Of a DNA stretch of 64,000 nucleotides, positions 44,689 through 55,526 are shown piece after piece. Source of the DNA: Erigeron canadensis. Taxonomy: Eukaryota > Streptophyta > Magnoliopsida > Asterales > Asteraceae. The stretch covers positions 18,287,664 through 18,351,663 of the forward strand of contig NC_057768.1 in NCBI RefSeq assembly GCF_010389155.1, read 5' to 3'. Position numbers and translations under genes: made by a program. The notes under the pieces were generated by a model. That model saw nothing but the letters and a program-made list of their open reading frames with translations, was not told the DNA's origin and made no database searches. Position 1 is the first letter of the stretch. Each line of letters opens with the position of its first letter.

Positions 44689-45570
44689 ATGAAAGAAACC
44701 GGTATAGTTGAAGAATGCAAGTTCAGCTGCTTTGTATCTCAAGAAGAACCCAATATTATCCAAATGGCTTTGAAACATCCATCATGGGTAGAATCAATGC
44801 AGCAGGAACTTTTTCAGTTTGACAAGCTACAAGTTTGGGAGCTAGTTGATTTACAAGCGGGAGAATATCCTTTCAGCACCAGATGGGTTTTTAGGTGCAA
44901 AAAGGATGAAAAAGGAGTTGTCACAAAGAATAAAGCTCGGCTAGTTGTTCAAGGTTTTGCTCAACAGGAAGGGTTGGACTACACTGACGTGTTTGCACCG
45001 GTTGCTAGGCTGGAAGCTATTCGTTTTTTTCTGGCCTTTACTGCTTTCAAGAACATTAAGGTATATCAGTTGGATGTCAAGAGTGCATTCTTATATGGTA
45101 CTGTTCAGGAATTGGTGTATGTTACCCAACCGCCAGGGTTTGAAGATCCAGATCATCTTGATGGAGTCTATCGACTGAATAAGCCTATGTATGGATTACA
45201 TCAAGCACCTAAGGCATGGTATGAAAATCTATCAAACCATCTTCCTGAAAATGGGTTTGAAAGAGGATTGATCGATAGTACCTTATTCACAAGATGGAAG
45301 GGGGAGGATTTCCTACTTGTGCAAGTTTACGTTGATGACATCATTTTTGGGTCATCAGACGAAAATATGTTCAAGGAATTTGAGCAGATTATGAAAGGGA
45401 ATTTTGAGATGAGTGATATGGAAGAGATGAACTTCTTTTTGGGTTTACAGGTTGAACAGAAGAAGGACGGATTCTTTATTCATCAAACGAATTATGCACA
45501 AGATATATTGAAGCGCTTTGGAATGGAAGATACTTCACCGATGGATACTCCTATACAAAAGAACCATTAG
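44689..45570 (+). pseudogene. Cop-7 reverse transcriptase
   Basis: 293 codons, in frame with the previous piece except for the [62 protein letters not shown] and the active site YVDD at 214-217. It stops at a TAG after PMDTPIQKNH and continues at 45577 in the same frame, so only single stops break it. Well kept overall. Confidence 0.9.
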
Positions 45571-46272
45571 CTTGGGATGTTTACATTTAATGATCCAGAA
45601 GTTGTACCTACTCGTTATAAAGCCATGATAGGTTCATTGATGTATCTTACAGCATCAAGACCAGATATCATGTTTGCGGTTTGTTTGTGTGCACGATATC
45701 AATCCTGCCCCAGAGAAAGCCATATGAAAGCTGTTAAACGAATTCTTCGCTACCTCAAATGTCAACCAGTGCTGGGACTCTGGTATTTGATTAGGGGAGA
45801 TTTTGAGTTCGTGGCAAATACAGATGCTGACTATGGTGGCTGCAATTTCGATAGGAAATCGACTTCAGGTGGATGTCAGTTCTTAGGAGAAAGACTAGTT
45901 TCATGGCAATGTAAGAAGCAGACCTCTGTTGTTATCTCATCATGTGAGGCAAAATACATTGCAGCTGGTGGATGTTATTCACAGGTTCTATGGATTCAGC
46001 AACAACTGCGTGATTACGGTCAGAACTTTCTTTGTACTCCTATTAAAATAGATAATGAATCAACCATATCCATTACCAATAATCCTGTTAAGCACATTAG
46101 GACTAAGCACATAGACATAAAGTTTCATTTCATACGTGATTGTACTGAAAAGAAGTCAATAGTCCTAGAAAAGGTGCCAAGTGACTTTAATTTAGCTGAT
46201 CTATTCACTAAGGCTTTCGACCAAACTCGTTTCGAGTTGCTAGTCCAATTGATTGGAATGAGAAATCTATAG
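45571..46272 (+). pseudogene. Cop-7 RT thumb and RNase H
   Basis: MIGSLMYLTASRPDIMFAVC, the ILRYLKCQPVLGLWY segment, and RNase H motifs NTDADYGGCNFDRKSTSGGC, SSCEAKYIAAGGCYSQVLW and HIDIKFHFIRDCTEK. Ends at LFTKAFDQTRFELL and TAG 46270-46272, the normal end of copia pol. Confidence 0.88.
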
Positions 46273-47530
46273 TGTCAGTGTCTCTCAACAGGAACTTTGT
46301 AAAATGTGTTTATGTTTGTGTCATAATGTGTGTGAGTCATATAGAGTCATTAAAACAAAATATAAATAAGAAAAACCATAAAAGAAAAAGAAAATAATAA
46401 ATAGAGTAAGGTCACTGTGTCAAGACGATTACACCTCCGATCTGACATAAAGCGGGAAGCACTTGTACCTATTACTTTAGACCTAGACGTGATGATACTT
46501 TAGCTTTTAAGCCTACTTAATTGTACTTTAAAATTGCTTTGTTCAGTGACTCCATTATATGACATATCAATAGGCACAAAGTACCAAAGTTTCCTTATAA
46601 TCTGAACTTGAATGTATACAATGTTCTTATGGGAAACATATTTAGATTGATGGCTGAGAACAGCTCTGTCTTTAGAGTATGGTCCTTAAATCTTACGAAA
46701 GATCTTGCATTGTAACTATGTATATTTGGTCATTATATAGAAGGTCTCGGGTACATACATGCGTATGTATTATTGCTTTTTAGGATGTATACTTGTGACA
46801 AGATATGTAAATATCTAATTAATCTTTTGAAAACTATGGAGCTAATGTGGCCTTTGAGATTCGGACAAGTAAGTCCTTGGGGTGTCTTTGTATACCTAGC
46901 CTACCTAAAGCTTCCAACTTGGGATAGGTTGTCAAAAAGTTCGCTACACGGGTCTCATTGAAAGTGTGGTTTCCATAAGCGCTTTAAAATGATGTCACAA
47001 ATATGCAAGTACTTAGCATTATGCAATGTTGGGTATATTTCCGTTACGATGAGTCAAGTTATGTCGCTGACTTGATTCTTAAAGACTGTCTCCCTTTAGT
47101 TGCCAAATGTCTTAATTTTAGAGCTTGTGTCGATTGTGGGAGTATATCTGAATGGGGGTCACTTAAGTTCGCAAACTTGATTAAGTGGCATATTAGGCTA
47201 GTCGGGTTACATGGTGACTGTCCTTGACCATGGTATGTCGAAAGTGTTACAAACCAAAAGGAAACTGGAAGTACCGAGTGTTTAAGAGGACAAACATATT
47301 GGTAATCATCTTCGACCACTGTTCATAATTAATAATAAGAGAATTATTTCTCATGTAGGCTTATGTAACATGCTAAGTTGATCTAATCAAAGCAGTACTT
47401 TAGCTCTTGTAACTATGTTATTCGTTTATGTTCGTGTGTGTATGTGTATTATGTGTCTCGTAAAATGTGTGTACTCTTTATTTATTTATGCTGTTGTTGT
47501 AAAAATAAAAGTTCCTATTGCACGAGAGAC
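46273..47530 (+). other. Non-coding stretch after Cop-7 pol
   Basis: No coding capacity I can support and no LTR ends. It probably belongs to Cop-7 as its long post-pol region, in the place where Cop-4 carries its 3' ORF, but no match to that ORF is visible. Confidence 0.4.
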
Positions 47531-48680
47531 AGAGTCAGAATAGAATCTATGATGTGAATTTTAAGCGAAATACTCAGAGTCAGACTGAGTCAACTCACAA
47601 AACACAAGCACAGCGGAATTAAAAACTAATTTTGTAGGATTTTTCTGGATTTTATAACAAAACACTCCCAAGCTGACTATAAGAACAAATAATACAACAA
47701 TAATGAAACAGTGGAAATAAACTGAAACAAGAACAAAGAAACAAGGATAGATAAGAATCTAATACTTGACTCGTAAAGGACTGAACCACCAGAATCAAAT
47801 ACAAGAAACACTCCAAAACCACCACTATATTTGATAAAGGCTGAGCCACCACAAATACAGATAAAAGTAATGAAGATTTTGAGATCTCATCACAATAATC
47901 TATAAAGGCAAAGCCACCAAGATTACTGATAAAGGGACCACTTCAAACCACCAAGATCAAAGATCCATAAAGGTAAAGAAGATTTTCAAATGAATAGAAT
48001 TCAGCTCTATCAAACTTTTCATAAACACAATCTGATCCTTTTACAATGAAAGACAACCTCTATTTATAGAGCAAATACAAGAGAAAAGGAATATTCTACC
48101 CTAGACAACTAGTACAAGGTTTTTATTAATCAACCAATAGGAATGGAGAGCATAATCTGCAGCTGTAGGGTAGTGGAAGGTTCTCTCTCTGGTCCCCACT
48201 TGTATTCTTCTTCTCCCACGATCAGGTGTCACCACAACAATACAAAAACATAAAACTGAATTCTTATCCTTATTCAGAACCATCTAGAACTGCCACAAAC
48301 ACGTGTTAATCACATGACTTGACCTGATTATTGAAAGTATCAAAACAAATAAGAGTTTGAAAATCCCAAGCTGATTCTGCTCCAAGCTAACTCTGCCCAA
48401 GCTGACCCAGACTGGGCGTCCCAAGCTGACTCTTCTTCCAAGCTGACCCAGATTGGACGAATTTGCGAGCTAATCTTCAAACTTCCCCCATTATTTCAGT
48501 CTTCCCACTTAAGTAAGGTGAATCCTAGGGAGCAGATAGGATCACCAATCATCTTCCCAAAGTGCGCCATCGAGGGAAACATCATCATGGCCTGAGCTGA
48601 GTCTAGGCTGACTCGGTCTGAGCTGAGTTCAGGACAACTCAGGGGTAATTTCTTATCAATCTAGTTTCCAAGAGGACTCA
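47531..48680 (-). repeat. LTR-like block, minus orientation, borders approximate
   Basis: A minus-strand TATA box (plus CTATTTATAGAG at 48060-48071) and a cluster of five CCAAGCTGACYC-type words at about 48366-48462 give an LTR-like look. The right end reads GGACTCAACTA, close to the reverse complement of the Cop-8 LTR start TGTTGAGTCC, so it may be a diverged relative in opposite orientation. No target duplication was found. Confidence 0.4.
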
Positions 48681-48843
48681 ACTACGTTCTTATGTAACAA
48701 CGAATAAACGAGTAGGGTAGTTAAGCGATAGTGAAAGGATCAAAAGCTAAAAGAAAGTTTGTTTAATTAACTAATATAGGTTTAAGGAAAAAACACAGAG
48801 TTGTTAATTTCAATAAACAAATATTAAGTTAATGTAAAATTCT

Positions 48844-48982
48844 TAGAAAGAAGATTTTCTTAAGAATGAACATTGAGTTGTTCATAGTATTGAATTTAAT
48901 CTTTGAAAGAAATGTTTTTATTCATAGAAAGAAGATTTTCTTAAGAATGAGCACTGAGTTGTTCATAGTTTTGAATTTAATC
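48844..48982 (+). repeat. Direct duplication of about 60 bp left of Cop-8
   Basis: TAGAAAGAAGATTTTCTTAA occurs at 48844 and 48924, each followed by GAATGARCAYTGAGTTGTTC and GAATTTAATC. The second copy ends exactly at the Cop-8 LTR start, 48982. Confidence 0.85.
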
Positions 48983-49967
48983 TGTTGAGTCCCAATGAAT
49001 GTTGTAAATTTAATGATGACAAATCTGTATGTAAACACTTGTAAATCTTTTGGTTCTTGTATAGTAATCTGGGTAAGTCTAAGCTGACACAGCTCACGAC
49101 CCAGATTACGCTTCATACTTTGTAATTGTCATATCTTATGGAAGCAAGTGATGTTCAAGCTGTATCAAATGGTCATAGCATTCAATCCAAGTCAAAGAGG
49201 AGGATTGAAGATAGAAGATCAAGTTGTTGGTGAAAGACAGCTTGGGATTAGCAGTCATCTTGGAAACACTTAGACAGATTTGTTGATAAGGACGTATGAC
49301 ATGACTAAGAAGGTTCCTAGAATCTAGGTTGGTGGTTAGATTTACATATGCGTGTCCATACTCTTATTGGACGATCAAAATAATGTGCTGCAGGTTTGGG
49401 GACCACAAGTACGAGGTAGGCATGTTCTAATATTCCTTTGATCGTCCAACAGAAAAAACAATACGTGACTTATTTGGACACCAAGAGAGACTGAAGCTTT
49501 TGCCTATAAAAGCTACAATCCTTGAAGGCATATGTGTGACATTCCCTTAAATCATTCTTCACAAAAGTTCTCTCTGCTCTTATACACAGCTTGGTCTGTG
49601 AGAAGTCAGCTTGGGCTGCTTCTCTTGAGCGAGAACTTAGTTGATTGCTGTTTGTCATTTCATAGGGTTGTTTAGATATTGTAGGTTATCTTGTTTCCGC
49701 AACAACCCTGTAATTCTTTGTATAGATTATTTCTTAATAAAGGATTACATTTGAAAAACGCAATCTGTGTCTAAGAATGTTTATTTTCTGCTTTACTATT
49801 TTATTGATTCTTATTACTCATATTGTTTAATCTACTTATTGAATCAATTAAAACCATTTTATAAAAGAAAGTTAAGGAAAAACGAAATAGTTGTATTCAC
49901 CCCCCCCCTCTACAAGTACTTGTGTACATTATACTTTAGTATCTTGTTACACCTCTAGGATATAACA
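48983..49967 (+). repeat. Cop-8 5' LTR (985 bp)
   Basis: TGTTGAGTCCC to GATATAACA, followed by AG and the PBS. A nested hairpin lies at 49064-49109: basal stem GTAATCTGGGT with ACCCAGATTAC (11 bp) and apical stem AGCTG-ACA-CAGCT (49082-49094). CAGCTTGG words recur at 49228, 49587 and 49607. A 9-C run is at 49901-49909. Confidence 0.82.
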
Positions 49968-49969
49968 AG

Positions 49970-49981
49970 TGGTATCAGAGC
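49970..49981 (+). other. Cop-8 primer binding site
   Basis: TGGTATCAGAGC, initiator Met tRNA type, two bases after the LTR end. Confidence 0.93.
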
Positions 49982-50039
49982 AGGGGTTAAGAATTGACTT
50001 GACTTGATCCTTGCTTATTTTCCTTAAGTGTAAAGTATT

Positions 50040-52165
50040 ATGTCATCCATTGTATATAATGGTTCTTCTACCCGACCACCTATGTTTGATAAAGATGATT
50101 TTAGTGGGTGGAAAGGTCGTATGTCTTTGTTCCTTGAATCCATTGACAACAATATGCCTGACATCCTTGTGGATGGTCCTTATGTTCCTACATCAACTGT
50201 TGTGGTTGATGTTGTGGTCAGGGAAGGTCACCCAACCAATCCTGCCACAGTTAAATCCATTGTTAAGGACAAGGCAGATTTGGGGGATGAGGATAGGAGA
50301 TTGGCCAACTTGGATGTGAAGGCACGTAACTTCATTGTCCAAGTTGTGCCTAAAGACATTTACCATTCATTTAAAATGTGTTCTACAACAAAGAAAATGT
50401 GGGGTACATTGACTGTCATGTTTGAGGGTTGCTCTACCTCCATGGAATCTACCATTACCACTCTCACTAGGAGGTATGAGAGATTTTTCTCATTCAGAAA
50501 TGAATCCTTGACTAACACTCATACCCGTTTTAATGCTTTAGTGAATGATTTAGCTGCTGTTGGAATTACTAAGAAAACTGATGTGTTGAAAAGTAAATTT
50601 CTTGATTCATTACCACCGAAATGGAATAATTATATTTCTTTTGTGAAACTAAGTTCTGTGTATCAAGATCTTGATCTCCCTGGACTTTTTGGTTTACTTC
50701 ATAATCAAGAATGTTCAGAAGCTGAGAAACTAATTGCTATGGGTGATTCTTATAGTCAGCCTGCTAGTGCACTTGTTGCATCTATGACTGAACACCCTAA
50801 TTCAATTTCTAATGAGATCATTCCATGTATCAATGAATCTGTACCTGTGATTTCTAACACTAATTCTGTTTTGAGTCTGATTGTGATGAATCTGATGGTG
50901 AGGACTTAGCCAATGAAGTGGCTTTGTTAGCTGAAAGGATAAGAAGGAGATCGTTCAACAAATTCAAAGGAAAAGATAGAAGTGGGCAAGCTGATAAGAC
51001 CAAGAAGCCATTTCACATGTCTAAGGTCACCTGCTACAAGTGTGGTAAGCCTGGACACATGGCTGGTGATTGCAGATCCAAGGAGTCTTCCCAAGCTGTG
51101 CCATCCAAAGGTGGAAGAAAAGAAAAATACTCAAAGATCAAGACCAAATACAAGGCCTTGAAAGCACAAGTGGCTGAGCTGAGTAAGAAAGTTGAAAAAG
51201 ATGAGAAGAGTCTAATAGCCAAAGACTGGGCTGAGAGTGCCACTTCCTCTGATGATGAGAAGTATAAGGATGCCAAGTGCTTTATGGCTAAAGAAAAGTT
51301 TGTTGCGGATCTTGTCAAGATTCAACAGCAATCTGAGTTAGCTCACAAGGCATCTTCATGTCAGACTGCTCCACCTGAGGTAAATATCTTTTCAAATCTG
51401 TGTGACAATGAAAAACTGTCAAGGCTAAATAGACTTGGTGATGAGGTTCTCTTGCAAAAACACTTTAATCAAGAACTTAAAAAGGAAATTTCAAATTTAA
51501 AACAGGAAGTAAGCTCAAAGAATTTTACCATTGAAAAACTTAAATCTGAAGTAAAAGCTCAAAAGCAATTAAATGCTATTTTGGTCACTGAAGCTAAAAC
51601 TTCAGAAGAAAAGTTTTTGAAAATCAAGCATATAACTGAATCATGGTGCACTGGTTCCAAAAGAGCTGCAAAATGTGTTAATGTGCAAGTTCCTCATCAA
51701 GTTCAAGCTATTTTTTATGGTGACTATGATAGAGCTATTGCTATCAGTGAAGTCTGTGCCATGGAACCTTGTTATCAGCCTCCTTCACCACCCAAAGTCC
51801 AAACCAAAGGAAAGAACTCTAAACCAATTATATTGGCTCAGAAATCTGGTATTGGGTTTATTGATCCTAAAAAAATTGGTCAAACCATTGCTGAAGCTGT
51901 GTCTGAATCTGATAGGGTAATTGAATTAAAACCTGAGGAAACTCTTGATTTATCAAAATTGTCAATTACTCAATCTGTGTCAAATTCTAAGTCTAAAACA
52001 AACAATGGTGTGTCTAAAAGGAATAAGAGAAAAGTTAGAGATCATAGTGTTCCAAAGAAGAAAAACAAGTTGTTGAAAAATGAGAAGTCTGATTCTAAAG
52101 GAATGTTGTACCAACCAAATTTGTTTTTAATCCGAACCACCTCAAGTCTGACTCTGACAAAATGA
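50040..52165 (+). pseudogene. Cop-8 gag
   Basis: ATG 50040 opens 289 codons of copia Gag: FDKDDFSGWKGRMSLFLESI, MWGTLTVMFEGCSTSMEST, RYERFFSFRNESL, FLDSLPPKWNNYISFV. A frameshift near 50870 moves it to the next frame, which has the CCHC zinc knuckle CYKCGKPGHMAGDC (residues 39-52 of that frame), then coiled-coil and Lys-rich parts. It then breaks at 52165, with remnants such as GEPILGWVPKMN to 52479. It would package element RNA if whole. Confidence 0.87.
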
Positions 52166-52493
52166 TTTCAAAATATGTTGAGTCTAGAAAAGGTGAGGTT
52201 TCCAATGAGATTAATTTACTCACTCAAGTGTCTGATCCCAATTTGGTTGATCAAAGTAAATTAAGAGTTGAATGAAAGAAATCTGGAATAGGCAAAGGTT
52301 TTGTTCAAAATGAGACTCTAAATGTTGCTAAAAAGAATTTCAAATCTGGTAAAGGTAAAATTAAGCAACAGTGGGTTTCTAAATGTGATAAGATTATGAG
52401 TTCTACTTCCCAATCTGAGTCAAACCCTATGGTCAGCTCTGGTGAACCCATCCTTGGATGGGTTCCCAAAATGAACTAATATCTTATTGCAAA

Positions 52494-53607
52494 TGCAGGG
52501 CTATCACGATGCACATACCTGGCACTTGGACAGTGGGTGTTCTAAGCATATGACCGGATGTAAGTCCCTACTATGTAGCTTTAGGGCAAGCGTTGGTCCT
52601 AGTGTTACATTTGTAGATGATTCCCAATGAAGAATCGAAGAATTTGGTATTCTTTCAAATGGTCCTCTTACTTTCAGAAGAGTGTCTTATGTAAATGGTT
52701 TGAAGCACAATCTGATAAGTGTGAGTCAATTGTGTGATGCTGGTTATGAAGTAAGATTTCGTTCTGATAAGGGAATAGTTCTGGATTTAGAAGGCAATGT
52801 GGTGTTGATTGCAAATAGAGATGAGTCCTTGTACTCTTTTGACATGAGAAATCCAACTGTCTCCTAAGAAGTTTGTTTCATGTCAAAGACTCAAGATGAG
52901 CTAAATTGGTTGTGGCATAAGAGGCTGTCTCATATGAATTTCAAGGACATCAACAAGCTGTGTAAAAAGGAGTTGGTGTCAGGTCTTCCAGTGATCAAGT
53001 ATGAGAAGGGCAAGTTGTGTGGTCCTTATGAGAAAGGAAAGTAGCACAAGGCCTCTTTCAAGTCAAAGTCATGTTCAACCATTAACAGTTTTTTAGATTT
53101 GCTTCACATGGATCTGTTTGGACCAATAAGTACTCTCTCATCACTGGGATGAGATATACTTTGGTCATCGTTGATGAATTTTCAAGATATACCTGGGTTT
53201 TCTTTCTAAGGTACAAAAGTGATGCTGCTGACAGTATTATTCATTTTATTAAGCAAGCTGAAATACTCTACAAAAGGCCTGTTAGGCAGTTAAGAAGTGA
53301 CAATGGAGCTGAATTCAAAAATGTCACACTTAACTCATTCTGCAATGAAAAAGGTATTTCACAAGTATACTCAACAGCAAGAACTCCTCAACAGAATGGT
53401 GTTGCAGAAAGAAGAAACAAGACTCTTATTGAAGCTGCCAGATCCATGATGGTACAAAACAATGTCAAAGCTCACTTTTGGGCTGAAGCTATTCACACAG
53501 CTTGCTTCACCCAAAACAGATCTCTAATTGTGAAAAGGCACCAGAAGACTTCTTATGAACTTCTTAGGGGGAGAAAACCTGAAATTGGTTTTCTTAGAAT
53601 GTTTTGA
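52494..53607 (+). pseudogene. Cop-8 protease and integrase
   Basis: WHLDSGCSKHMTG (about 52530) is the protease active-site region. It continues through VSYVNGLKHNLISVSQLCD, a zinc region (LWHKRLSHMNFKDI) whose second half reads CGPYEKGK with a stop, so the C-x2-C pair is lost, and LLHMDLFGP at 53098 with the first catalytic D. The rest of the core is open at 53149-53607: RSDNGAEFKN and TPQQNGVAERRNKT with the other two acidic residues. TGA at 53605. Confidence 0.85.
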
Positions 53608-54211
53608 AGCCCTTGTTACATTCTAAATCAGAAAGACCATCTTGGAAAGTTTGATAAAAAGGCAGATGAAGGTATCCTACTTGGATATGCAACAATGATG
53701 AAGGCTTACAGGGTTTACAATGAAAGAACAAATACTATTGAAAACTCTGTAAATGTAAGTATTGATGAAGGTTGCTCTAAGCCAGCTTGCTCTCCACTTG
53801 AAGATAAAGATATTGATTTTGAAGAACTGGTTGTTCCTGAGAATGAGCCTCCCTCTAATCCACCAGCTGAAAAAAATGATGCTCAAACTCAGGGGGAGCA
53901 ATTGAATGTAGAAGAAGAGTTACAAGTTTTTGAAAATGTGCTATCTAATCCTACTCCTAATCAAGAAGTGAATTTAATTCCATCAGATGACTCCCAAGCT
54001 GACTCTGTTCCATCAAAGTCAAATCCATGCTGATCATTCTGTTCCTCAAAATGATCAAGATGGACCCTTAAATCCAAGTCAGCCCATTGTCCAGGAATCA
54101 AGCAATACATATCATGTGACTAAATAGACAAAAAGTCATCCAATCAACCAAATTATTGGTGATCATTTATCTGGTGTAAAAACAAGAAGGAAGGCAACAG
54201 GCAATTTCTGC
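53608..54211 (+). pseudogene. Cop-8 integrase C-terminus and linker
   Basis: HLGKFDKKADEGILLGYATM and KAYRVYNERTNTIENSVNVS are the post-core copia motif. A polar, acidic linker of about 110 residues follows, with a frameshift near 54030, then [20 protein letters not shown]. Confidence 0.8.
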
Positions 54212-55217
54212 ATGTTTGTCAATTTTGTGAGTAAAATGGAACCAACTAAGGTTGTTGAAGCTCTGTCAGATCCATCTTGGGTAAATGCAATGCAAGATGA
54301 ATTAACACAGTTTGAAAGAAATAAGGTTTGGGAACTTGTTCCAAGACCTCATCATTCTAAAACTATGATTGGAACCAAATGGGTCTACAGAAACAAGATG
54401 GATGAAAGAGGAGTTGTGACCAGAAACAAGGCAAGGTTAGCAGCTCTTGGATACAGACAAGAAGATGGGATTGACTATGATGAAACCTTTGCTCCTGTGG
54501 CAAGACTAGAAGCCATCAGAATGTTTTTGGCTTACTCTGCTCACAAAGGCTTCAAGGTTTATCAAATGGATGTGAAAAGTGCATTTCTGAATGGGAAAAT
54601 GGAAGAAGAAGTCTATGTTGAACAACCTCCAGGTTTTGAAAGTTCAAAGTTTCCTAATCATGTGTATAAGCTTGATAAGGCTCTCTATGGCCTCAAACAA
54701 GCTCCAAGAGCATGGTATGATACTTTGTCTAAATTTTTGTTAGAAAACAAGTTCAAAAGAGGTAATGTTGACAAGACTTTGTTTGTGAGAAAATATAATG
54801 GTGATATTTTACTTGTTCAAATATATGCAGATGACATAATCTTTGGTTCTAGCAGTGAAAGACTTTGCAAAAAGTTTTCTGAATTAATGTCTAAAAAGTA
54901 TGAGATGAGCATGATGGGAGAACTTAACTAGTTTGTTGGTTTACAAGTTAAACAAACCAAAAATGGTATTTTCATAAATCAAGGAAAATATGTTAAAGAT
55001 TTATTGAACAAATTTGGTTTTAGTGATTGCTCACCTATGAAAAATCCTATGGGAACTGGTGATAAGTTTAGTGAAGATAAAAGTGGAAAACCCACTGATG
55101 TCACTTCTTATAGGGGTATGATAGGCTCTCTACTTTACTTGACTGCCAGTAGACCAGATATTATGTTTGCTACATGTTTATGTGCAAGATATCAGGCTAA
55201 TCCTAAAGAATCACATC
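54212..55217 (+). pseudogene. Cop-8 reverse transcriptase, 3' truncated
   Basis: [54 protein letters not shown], and the active site YADD at 205-208, where YVDD is usual in this window. Single TAG at 54929-54931, then open again to the Cop-9 insertion. TVKR and RNase H are beyond the break. Confidence 0.88.
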
Positions 55218-55526
55218 TGTAAAAACACGATTTCTGCTATTGATTCGATCTCAACAATGGTGGTTCAAGTGTCTGTGTTCTTGGTGTGTTTAGTGTGTGT
55301 GATTTTTTAGAGAGAGAGAAAAACCATCTGTATATGTTGTATGTGTACAATGGATCAAGAGGCTTATGATTTCTAAGATAGTTGAGGGTATTTATAGTTT
55401 AAATCTACAAATAAGCTAATTGACACTCCTAATCCCTCATCCTTAGAAATCATTTCACCATGTCTTAACAACAATAACGTCCACTAACTTAAATTACAAT
55501 TTATCACTATTTTTGGATTTCTAACA
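55218..55526 (-). repeat. Cop-9 3' LTR (309 bp)
   Basis: Plus strand TGTAAAAACACG to GGATTTCTAACA, inverted ends TGT/ACA. Minus-strand TATA-type box (plus TATTTATAG near 55390). Polypurine tract (plus TTCTCCCCTTTA) follows at 55527. This is the only full LTR of the Cop-5/Cop-9 family in the window. Confidence 0.87.

Larger units (their letters stand above)
38558..46272 (+). mobile_element. Cop-7: copia element, 5' LTR to RNase H
   Basis: 5' LTR, initiator-Met PBS, leader, broken gag with a triplicated segment, an LTR-like insertion (about 41450-42660), protease, integrase, RT and RNase H. Its LTR is the same family as Cop-4. No 3' LTR of this family is seen to the right; the non-coding region after pol (46273 on) may still belong to it. 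Copia order (integrase before RT) is clear. Confidence 0.85.
48983..55217 (+). mobile_element. Cop-8: Ty1/copia element, cut by Cop-9
   Basis: 5' LTR, initiator-Met PBS, gag with zinc knuckle, protease, integrase, RT, up to CARYQANPKESHL of the RT/RNase H linker, where the Cop-9 LTR starts (55218). RNase H and the 3' LTR are not in the window. Several single stops and frameshifts (50870, 52627, 52866, 53042, 53605, 54929) show moderate age. Confidence 0.88.

Noticed and set aside
46773..47319. Short ORFs (62-86 codons) in the stretch after Cop-7
   Set aside because: Overlapping on both strands, no motif, no homology recognised.
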